From contig CP087965.1 of assembly GCA_024703855.1 (NCBI GenBank), positions 5,696,001-5,760,000 of the forward strand: DNA of 64,000 bases, read 5' to 3'. The notes under the pieces are model-generated. The model ran no database searches and had not been told where the DNA came from. It worked only from the letters and a program-made list of their open reading frames with translations. This stretch comes from Polaromonas sp. P2-4 (GTDB lineage Bacteria; Pseudomonadota; Gammaproteobacteria; Burkholderiales; Burkholderiaceae_C). Positions 56,875 through 64,000 of this stretch are shown one piece after another. The translations under genes and the position numbers were made by a program. Positions within the stretch are counted from its first letter, which is position 1. The number at the start of each line of letters is the position of its first letter.

Positions 56875-59259
56875 TCAGCGTGCTTTGCGCACCGGCGGCT
56901 TGCTACCGACCTTGCCTGAGCCGTTGTCGCGCGGCGGCAAACCCGTGTGCTGCGTCAGGATGCGGCCCTTGACCGGCGTGGCGGTCTTCAACGCCACGGT
57001 CGTCGAGTTTTTGCGGCGCGCACTCTGGTAACTGCCATCGGTCAGCGGCTGAAAGGTCGGAATCAGGTGGTGCTTGCCGTTGCCAATCAAATCGGCGCGG
57101 CCCATGGCCTTGAGCGCCTCGCGCAGTACCGGCCAGTTGTTGGGGTCGTGGTAGCGCAAAAACGCCTTGTGCAAGCGGCGGCGGCGCTCGCCGCGCACGA
57201 TGTCCACCGTCTCGCTGTCGCGCGTGATCTTGCGCAGCGGGTTCTTGTTGGTGTGGTACATCGTCGTGGCCGTGGCCATGGGTGACGGGTAAAAGGTCTG
57301 CACCTGGTCGGCGCGAAAGCCGTTTTTCTTCAGCCAGATCGCCAGGTTCATCATGTCTTCGTCGCTGGTGCCGGGGTGAGCGGCGATGAAGTACGGAATC
57401 AAAAACTGTTTTTTGCCCGCCTCGGCACTGAACTTCTCGAACAGCTGCTTGAACTTGTCATAGCTACCGATGCCGGGCTTCATCATCTTCGTCAGCGGCC
57501 CCTGCTCGGTGTGCTCGGGCGCAATCTTGAGGTAGCCGCCGACATGGTGCGTGACCAGTTCTTTGACGTACTCGGGCGACTGCACCGCCAGGTCGTAACG
57601 CAGGCCGGAGCTGATGAGAATTTTTTCACGCCCTTAAGTGCCCGCGCGGTACATCTGGATGAGCGGGTTGTGGTTGGTGTTCAGGTTGGAGCAAATGCCC
57701 GGGTACACGCAAGACGGCTTGCGGCAGGCCGATTCAATCTCGGGCGATTTGCAACCGATGCGGTACATGTTGGCGGTGGGGCCGCCCAGGTCGGAAATGG
57801 CGCCGGTAAAGCCTTTGACGGTGTCACGGATCGCTTCAATTTCGCGGATGACCGAATCCTCGGAACGGCTCTGGATGATGCGGCCCTCATGCTCGGTGAT
57901 AGAGCAAAAAGTACAGCCGCCAAAGCAGCCGCGCATGATGTTCACGCTGAAACGGATCATCTCCCACGCCGGGATTTTCGTCGCGCCGTCGTGGCTGCCA
58001 TTTTCATCGGCGTAGCGCGGGTGCGGCGATCGGGCGTACGGCAGGTCAAACACATAGTCCATCTCGGCCGTGGTCAGCGGAATGGGCGGCGGCGTAATCC
58101 ACACATCGCGCGCCGTCGCACCCTCACCATGGGCCTGCACCAAAGCGCGAGCATTGCCGGGGTTGGTTTCAAGGTGCAGCACGCGGTTGGCGTGGGCGTA
58201 GAGCACGGCATCGCTTTTGACCTGCTCGTAGGAAGGCAGGCGAATCACCGAACGGTCGCGCGGCGGCACCTTGATCTTGCCCTGCATGGAAGGCAGGCTG
58301 GGGTTGGGTACAAAGGTCAGGGGCTTGATGGCCGGATTGGCGTTTTTGGCTACTTTGGCGGAGGAAGCCAGCGCGGGTGACCCTGCCGCCTCGGCTTTCA
58401 CGGCCACACCGGCTGCCTCGTCTTCGCGGGCACAGGTAGCGCCCTGCTCTTTGGCCTGCTCCGAAATCATCATGTAAGGGTTGACATGCGCCTCAACACG
58501 GCCCGGCGCGTCAACGCTGGTGGAGTCAATCTCAAACCAGCCCTGCGCGGTGTCGTCGCCACTGCGGCGGATAAAGGCCGTGCCGCGAATGTCCGTCATG
58601 CTGGCCACGGGCTCTTTGGCCGCCAGGCGGTGCGCAATCTCGACAATCGCCCGCTCGGCGTTGCCGTACAGCAGCAAATCACATTTGGCATCCACCACCA
58701 CGCTGCGGCGCACTTTGTCAGACCAGTAGTCGTAGTGCGCAATACGGCGCAGCGAGCCTTCAATGCCGCCCAGAATGATGGGCACTTCTTTGTACGCCTC
58801 GCGGCAGCGCTGCGAATACACCAGCGCCGCACGGTCTGGGCGCTTGCCGCCAATGTCACCCGGTGTGTAGGCGTCGTCGCTGCGGATTTTGTGATCGGCC
58901 GTGTAGCGGTTGATCATCGAATCCATGTTGCCGGCGGTCACGCCAAAAAACAGGTTAGGTTTGCCCAGCACCTTGAACGGGTCAGCGCTTTGCCACTCAG
59001 GCTGCGCAATGATGCCGACGCGAAAGCCCTGCGCCTCCAGCATGCGGCCAATCACCGCCATGCCAAAGCTCGGGTGGTCTACATACGCATCACCCGTGAC
59101 GATGATGATGTCGCAGCTGTCCCAGCCCAGCGCCTCCATCTCGGCCCGGCTGGTGGGCAAAAACTTGGCCGTGCCAAAGCGGGCCGCCCAGTACTTGCGG
59201 TAACTGGTCAGCGGCTTGGCGGCACGCGCGAAAAAGGAGACGTCAACGGGGGCGTTCAT
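56875..59259 (-). CDS. Radical SAM protein of the YgiQ/UPF0313 family
   Basis: About 795 residues. [70 protein letters not shown] starts the B12-binding-like domain; the radical SAM cluster is [10 protein letters not shown] (CxxxCxxC) with GGPTANMYR; then [44 protein letters not shown]. The product and substrate are unknown. Between the halves a long Ala-rich linker (about residues 270-320) is present. Breaks at 57643-57648 (GC loss; expected [10 protein letters not shown]) and in a T run at about 57621-57626. Followed by two repeat elements. Confidence 0.92.
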
Positions 59260-59877
59260 GGGAGCGATCAGTAGAAATCGTCAGGGCTGACTTTGCGGCA
59301 TTGCCTGGATGCGTGAGCCTGCGATTTGGGGTTAACCCGTGATTTTAAGGTTTTAAACCCATTTGCGCACCCTGAAAGTACTTGAAGCCAAGTACGGGCC
59401 AATTTCCCCAGCCCAAGGCCGACGTTAGCGCCCTCGTCCTACAAATCGGCCCAAAATTTCTGAAGTACAATTTTTTATTGCCGCACTGCAGCATTTTATA
59501 AAATTTAGTGTTTTTAATGTGATTTGGTAAAGATTGTCAAGTGATTGCGATCTCAACATCAGTAAACATGACTTTCTTTAACAGAAAGTTCTCGCCTTTT
59601 AGCAGATGTTTTTGGTTTTTAAGTCGTAATTATTCACATAAGAAACACTTCAAGCCGACATAAAAAAAGAAACAAAAACACATAAGATCACACGCCTAGC
59701 AGACTGCTGAAATACCTCGGAACGGAGTCGTCTGAGGTTTCTGTGACTTTTTACGCGTAACAGTTAGCGCCAATGGCACCAAATTAAGGCAAACCCTAGT
59801 AAAATTCGCCATTGTTAAATATTGTAAAAAAGTATTTGAGTGTTTAAAAGGAGGGAAAGTGCGCTATGCGCATTTAG
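59260..59877. other. Long AT-rich noncoding region before the exopolysaccharide locus
   Basis: About 620 bases without a credible gene. GC is lower than average from about 59480 onward. Inverted repeats ACTTTCT-TTAAC-AGAAAGT (59571-59589) and CCTCGGA ... TCTGAGG (about 59716-59738) are visible. It probably carries the promoter and a long 5' leader of the EPS operon; no riboswitch could be recognised. Confidence 0.55.
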
Positions 59878-60466
59878 ATGCGTATGGTAGCTGTGGGTGC
59901 AAAATGCGAGGTCACTGAGTCGTCCCACATCGGGGTTTTGGCCAGTGATGCGTCAACAACCGAAGACGGCAGGGGCGACTGGTATGTCGCCTACACGCAA
60001 CCCAAGCGCGAGCAAGTTGCTGTTACCAATCTCGAGCAACAGGGCTTTGAAGCCTATCTTCCCCAGTACAAAGCATTCAAAAAATCACCTGCTGGTGTGC
60101 TTGCGGCGTTTGAGCCCATGTTCCCCCGGTATGTGTTTTTCAGGCCGGGTCACGCCGGGCAGTCGATTTCAGGTGCGCGTTCAACGCGGTGTTTCCTTTG
60201 TTTTGTCATTTGGTTTTAACCCTGCACTGTTAAAACCAGAGCAGCTTTTGGCCATTCGGGCTTGCGAAAGTGAGCGAAATCGAGCCGATCTCGGCGAAAT
60301 CAGTCCCTTTCAGCCCGGGCTCAAAGTGCGCTTGCGTCACAGCGGCCTGCAGAATCTCGAAGGCTTGGTCAAGTCGGTCTCGGCCAAGCGGGTGACCTTG
60401 CTGCTTGAGTTGTTGGGCAGGCAGGCAACGGTGGACGTAGAGCACTACCAACTTGAGCTGGCCTGA
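59878..60466 (+). CDS. RfaH/NusG-like transcription antiterminator
   Basis: About 196 residues. DWYVAYTQPKREQVAVTNLEQQGFEAYLPQYKAFKKSP ... FEPMFPRYVFFRPGHAGQS is the NGN domain of the RfaH type, and the end PFQPGLKVRLRHSGLQNLEGLVKSVSAKRVTLLLELLGRQATVDVEHYQLELA is a KOW-like domain. Two bases appear lost near 60184-60189 (expected STRGVSFVLSFG). Such specialised NusG paralogues keep RNA polymerase elongating through EPS/LPS operons after binding an ops element. It is the first gene of the locus; an ops-like site and a hairpin follow directly before wza. Confidence 0.88.
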
Positions 60467-60547
60467 AACCTGCGTGCTTGTGCTGACCTCGGCCAGCAAG
60501 CCACCGGTCAGGTCGAGAAGGAGTGGGGAGAGGGAGTTTTTGAGGGT

Positions 60548-60572
60548 GTTTTGTGCCTTTTGCGCACAAAAC
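60548..60572 (+). terminator. Hairpin in the leader before wza
   Basis: GTTTTGTGC-CTTTTGC-GCACAAAAC, a nine-base perfect stem. No long U tract; possibly a pause hairpin. Confidence 0.55.
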
Positions 60573-60575
60573 ACT

Positions 60576-60601
60576 GCGGTAGCCTGCGCGCTACCTTTTT
60601 T
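60576..60601 (+). promoter_or_regulatory. Ops-like element overlapping an intrinsic terminator
   Basis: GCGGTAGCCTGCGC, close to the E. coli ops core GGCGGTAGnnT, is the left part of a hairpin GGTAGC-CTGCGC-GCTACC followed by TTTTTT. It lies between the RfaH-like gene and wza. The predicted use: without the regulator RNA polymerase stops here; with it, it continues. Inferred from sequence only. Confidence 0.6.
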
Positions 60602-60621
60602 GACAGGTATTTGATTCATTC

Positions 60622-61846
60622 ATGTTTACTTTTGCATCCTCACGCCGTACCTCTAGCACCTTCATGCTGAAGCTCTTGCGCTGGTCGGCTCCGGTCCTTG
60701 GCGCCGCATGGCTCACTGGCTGCGCCTACGCCCCTGGCCTGACCATGGGGGATGGCGCGGTCGGCACCGACGCGCAGGCCAATCCCTATTCCATCACCAC
60801 CCAGCGCGCCACCCCCTTGCCCGGGGCGACCGGGTCCACCACCGATGCGCCGCCCCCCGGTGCGCTGCTCAGCATCACCCCCGAGCTGATTCGCCAGCAG
60901 CGTGCCGCCCAGGCCACCGATGTCGGGCAAGACGTCAAGCGCCTGTTTGGCGTGGCCAAGCCCTACCAGATCGGCCCCGGCGATGTGCTCAACATCGTGG
61001 TCTGGGACCATCCCGAGCTGACCATTGTGCCGGCGGCCTCGTCCCTGACGACAGAAGCCTCAAGCCTTTCCTCCGTCGGCAACGGCTACAACGTCAGCCC
61101 GGCCGGCCTGATCCAGTTCCCCTATGTCGGCAATGTCAAACTCGGCGGCCTCAACGAATACGAAGCGCGCGACTTGCTGACCACGCGCCTGGCCAAATAC
61201 TTCAAGGACCCGCAGGTCACCGTCCGCATCCAGTCCTACCGTAGCGGCAGGGTGTATGTCGATGGCGAGGTTCTGCACACCCGGCCTGCAGGCCGTCAAC
61301 GATGTCCCCATGACCCTGCCCGAGGCGATTGGCCGCGCCGGCGGTTTCACCGCCACGGCCGACCGCTCGGCGGTCGCCATCTCGCGCAACGGCAGCACCA
61401 CCGCCATCAACATGCAGCAGCTCACCGCGCTGGGCATCAACCCCTCCAGCATCCTGCTGGGCAGCGGCGACCTGGTGCGCGTGCTCAGCCGCGACGAGTC
61501 CAAGGTTTATGTCATGGGCGAGGTCACGCGCCCGCTGGCGCAGCCCCTGCGCAACGGCCGCCTCACACTCAACGAAGCGCTGGGCGAGGCCGGTGGCGTC
61601 AGCACCACCTCGGGCGACCCGCGCCAGATTTACGTGGTGCGCAGCGCGCCTGACGGCCAGCCCGAGATCTACCACCTCGACGCCCGCTCGCCCGTGGCCT
61701 ATGCCCTGGCCGAGGGCTTCGAGCTCAAGTCGCGCGATGTGGTCTATGTGGACCCGGCACCGCTGGTGCGCTGGAACCGCGTCATCAGCTTGATCCTGCC
61801 CAGCGCACAGGTGGTCAACGTGACACGCGACGCTGTTACCAAGTGA
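60622..61846 (+). CDS. Polysaccharide export outer-membrane lipoprotein (Wza-like)
   Basis: About 408 residues. Signal peptide with lipobox (WLTGC, Cys about residue 34, or 20 from ATG 60664). The Poly_export domain reads VAKPYQIGPGDVLNIVVWDHPELT and GLIQFPYVGNVKLGGLNEYEARDLLTTRLAKYFKDPQVTVRIQSYRSG, followed by SLBB domains (YVMGEVTRPLAQPLRNGRLTLNEALGEAGGV). It forms the outer-membrane channel for exopolysaccharide. An extra T at 61274 (GTTC-T-GCAC) breaks the frame after VDGEV. The start could be 60622 or 60664; the latter gives a more normal signal peptide. Confidence 0.9.
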
Positions 61847-61856
61847 CCCCGTCATT

Positions 61857-62012
61857 GCAGGCGCAGCAGCGGCAATCCATGCCCGTTGTTTCATCGATCA
61901 TGGATCGCCACGGCCTTTGGCCTCGCGATGACGGGAGGTCCCGTCATTGCGAGCGCAGCGCGGCAATCCAGGGCTCCATGGATCGCCACGTCGCTACGCT
62001 CCTCGCGATGAC
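61857..62012. repeat. Dispersed repeat family F, two adjacent copies between wza and wzb
   Basis: First: CCCCGTCATTGCAGGCGCAG, CAGCGGCAATCCATGCCCGT, then ATGGATCGCCACGGCCTTTG and GCCTCGCGATGACGGG (61857-61935). Second: CCCGTCATTGCGAGCGCAGC, GCGGCAATCCAGGGCTCCAT, then GGATCGCCACGTCGCTACGC and CCTCGCGATGACA (61940-62012). Each copy is an imperfect inverted repeat that could fold as mRNA. Confidence 0.82.
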
Positions 62013-62018
62013 AATTCT

Positions 62019-62453
62019 ATGAAACACATCCTCACCCTCTGTGTCGGCAACATCTGCCGCAGCCCGATTGCTGAAGCCTTGCTCAAGCAGCAGTTTCCGG
62101 AAAAAACCATCTGGTCTGCCGGGCTGGGTGCGCTGGTCGGCAACCCTGCGGACGCCCTGGCGATTGAAGTGGCGGCGGCGCATGGCCTGGACTTGTCAGC
62201 CCACCGCGCCCAGCAACTGGTCGGCTGGATGTGCCAGTCCGCCGAACTGATCCTGGTCATGGAGCAGAGTCACAAAACCGAAGTCGAGCAGCAATACCCA
62301 CTGGTGCGCGGCAAGGTTTATCGCCTGGGCGAACTCGGCAAGTTCGACATTGCCGACCCGTACCGCCAGCCCAAAGCCGCGTTTGAGGCCGCCTACACCC
62401 ACATCGCCCGCGGCGTGGCCGACTGGGCCCCGCGCATCCGGCAACTGGGCTGA
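62019..62453 (+). CDS. Low-molecular-weight protein-tyrosine phosphatase (Wzb-like)
   Basis: 144 residues. P-loop CVGNICRSPIAEALL with Cys8 and Arg14 of the CX5R motif; the general acid Asp in DIADPYRQP; HRAQQL typical. It dephosphorylates the neighbouring tyrosine kinase to allow polymer cycling. The true start is ATG 62019; an upstream in-frame extension would be repeat F. Complete, no break. Confidence 0.95.
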   Translation: MKHILTLCVGNICRSPIAEALLKQQFPEKTIWSAGLGALVGNPADALAIEVAAAHGLDLSAHRAQQLVGWMCQSAELILVMEQSHKTEVEQQYPLVRGKVYRLGELGKFDIADPYRQPKAAFEAAYTHIARGVADWAPRIRQLG

Positions 62454-62483
62454 CACCGCCCATACAGAAAAAGCAACTAGCCA

Positions 62484-64000
62484 ATGAAGAACCCCCCACA
62501 ACCTAATCTCCCCCCCAGCTGGCCCTGCCCGACGATGGCGACGAGATCAATCTGCTTGAACTGTTTGACGTGGTGCTCGACAGCCGCTGGCTGATCGCCT
62601 CGGTGACCGCCGTGGTCATTGCCCTTGGCGTGGCCTATGCGCTGTTAAGCACGCCCATCTACCAAGCCAACACCCTGATCCAGGTCGAAGAAAGCAAGGG
62701 CGGCGGCGCCGGCAGCCTGCTTGGTGATGCCTCCAGCCTGTTTGAGATCCGTTCCCCCGCCTCCGCCGAGATGGAAATCTTGCGCTCGCGCCTGGTGGTG
62801 GGCCAGGCGGTGCAAAACCTGCAACTCGACCTGAGCGTCACGCCCAAATACATCCCCGCCATCGGCCGCTGGCTGGCGCGTCAGGCAACTGAACCGTCCA
62901 ACCCCGGTTTTCTGGGTCTGGGGGGGTACGTCAGCGGCAACGAGTCGCTCAAGGTGGCCAGTCTTGACGTGCCGACCGCAATGGAGGGGCAACGCTTTAC
63001 CTTGGTGCTGACCGCCCACGGGTTTGAGCTGCTGTCGTTCGCAGGCGTCTCGCTGGGTCAAGGCTCGGTAGGCCAGCCGCTTGATTTTGCCATGGACGGT
63101 CAAAAAGGCCGGCTGCTGGTAGCTGCCGCCGTGGGTAAGCCGGGTGCCGTGTTCTATTTGGTGCGTTCTTCCCGCCTGGGCGTCACCGAAGGCCTGCAAG
63201 GCAGCCTGAGCATCGCCGAGCAAGGGCGCCAGTCTGGCGTCATCCGCGCCAGCATGGAAGGTAGCGATCCCACCCGCATCGCCCGCGTGCTCAACGAAAT
63301 TGGCGCGCTCTATGTGCGCCAAAATGTCGAGCGTAAGGCCGCCGAGGCCGAAAAATCCCTGGGCTTCCTCGGCACCTTTTGCCGCAGCTGCGCCATCAGC
63401 TCGAAGAGTCTGAAACCAAGTTCAACCAGTTTCGCAACCGCAACAGCACCTTTGACCTCGGGTCAGAAGCCAAGCTGGTGCTCGAGCAATCCGTCAAGCT
63501 GCAAACTAGCCTGCTTGAGCTGCAGCAAAAGCGCAAGGAGCTCGAAGCCCGCTTCACCGCCCAGCATCCCAGCATCCAGACAATTGACGCGCAAATCAAA
63601 AGCATTAATGCCGAGCTGGGCGCACTGAACGGCCGGGTCAAGGCCTTCCCCAATGTCGAGCAAGACCTGCTGCGCTTTACGCGCGACGTCAAGGTTAACA
63701 ACGAGCTCTACGCCAACCTGCTTAACAGCTACCAACAGTTGCGCTTGGTCAAAGAAGGCAAGGTCGGCAATGTGCGCGTGGTTGACGTGGCTGCCGTGCC
63801 CGAGCGCCCCGTCAAACCCCAGCGCGCCCTGGTGGTGGCACTGGCCGCCGTGCTGGGCCTGCTGGCCGGGCTGGCGCTGGCCTTTTGCGCAACAGCCTGC
63901 GCCCGGGCATCAAGGACCCGACCGATATCGAGCAACACGCCGGCCTGCATGTGTTTGCCACCGTACCGCACTCCGAGGCGCAGGTGCAACAGGCCAAAGC
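62484..64000 (+). CDS. Exopolysaccharide chain-length/tyrosine-kinase protein (Wzc-like), 3' end outside the window
   Basis: The first about 500 residues. Wzz domain: DGDEINLLELFDVVLDSRWLIASVTAVVIALGVAYALLSTPIYQANTLIQVEE, long periplasmic coiled region (QNVERKAAEAEKSLGFL, KLVLEQSVKLQTSLLELQQKRKELEARFTAQHPSIQTIDAQI), then the second TM (ALVVALAAVLGLLAGLALAF). The BY-kinase Walker motifs lie beyond 64000. Breaks: C run 62510-62516, T run near 63378 and T run near 63881. With Wza and Wzb it builds the trans-envelope export complex. Confidence 0.9.

Noticed and set aside
59785-59802. TGGCACCAAATTAAGGCA as a sigma-54 promoter before the EPS locus
   Set aside because: The TGGCAC half fits, but the second half lacks the GC dinucleotide at the right spacing.
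1-64000. CRISPR arrays, prophage, rRNA genes
   Set aside because: I looked for regularly spaced direct repeats, phage structural genes and 16S/23S motifs and saw none; the only short tandem repeat is three 10-base units at 8451-8478.

Overview
This window is a chromosomal segment from a betaproteobacterium of the order Burkholderiales, most likely family Comamonadaceae (Rhodoferax/Polaromonas/Variovorax-like). The evidence is GC-rich coding sequence, the rimP-nusA-infB-rbfA-truB-typA order, the ratA-ratB/smpB and guaB-guaA arrangements, an argA of the fused kinase/acetyltransferase type, and several dispersed short repeats, including a GCTAT...ATAGCTGCTTGCGCCCGT element. No phage and no CRISPR array were seen. 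One IS1595-family insertion sequence is present.

Layout. 1-6.3 kb (minus): ldcA 5' end, a TadA fused to a DhlA-like hydrolase, a small membrane protein, a PaiB-like protein, a 2H phosphoesterase, guaA and guaB. 6.4-10.4 kb: a DUF4124 protein, ratB/ratA, smpB, a Yx(F/W/Y)xxD lipoprotein and an ECF sigma/anti-sigma pair. 10.4-12.5 kb: an enoyl-CoA hydratase/3-hydroxyisobutyryl-CoA hydrolase-type enzyme and an EamA transporter. 12.6-21.2 kb (minus): typA, truB, rbfA, infB, nusA, rimP. 21.3-26.9 kb (minus): a YejABEF-type peptide importer. 27-30.8 kb: fabI, an ankyrin-repeat membrane protein, a GNAT enzyme and a GFA-family protein. 30.9-31.9 kb: IS1595-type element. 32-37.6 kb: periplasmic ATP-dependent DNA ligase, a basic amino-acid decarboxylase, NfeD/SPFH pair, DUF2237 protein and tRNA-Ser(GGA). 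37.7-43.7 kb: LivK-like binding protein, holC and pepA, divergent lptF-lptG. 43.8-48.3 kb: CbiX, CysB-type regulator, aminotransferase, orphan NMT1-type binding protein, DUF3309 peptide. 48.5-56.6 kb: hrpA, a membrane protein with a degenerate GGDEF domain, argA, a VapBC-like toxin-antitoxin pair. 56.9-59.3 kb: YgiQ-type radical SAM protein. 59.9-64 kb: start of an exopolysaccharide export locus (RfaH/NusG-like regulator, Wza, Wzb, Wzc).

Quality caveat. About half of the genes, many of them normally essential (guaA, guaB, fabI, nusA, truB, rimP, lptF, lptG, pepA), are broken by one- or two-base indels that fall mostly in homopolymers, in GCGCGC tracts, or as an extra A/T inside a CG step. I read these as sequencing/assembly errors rather than true decay, and I give each such gene one full span with the break positions noted.

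Points of most interest: a predicted ops-like element plus intrinsic terminator between the RfaH-like gene and wza; an IS1595 element that appears to have split a LexA-type box; the TadA-dehalogenase-like fusion; and families of dispersed repeats, several of which sit in frame inside otherwise conserved genes.
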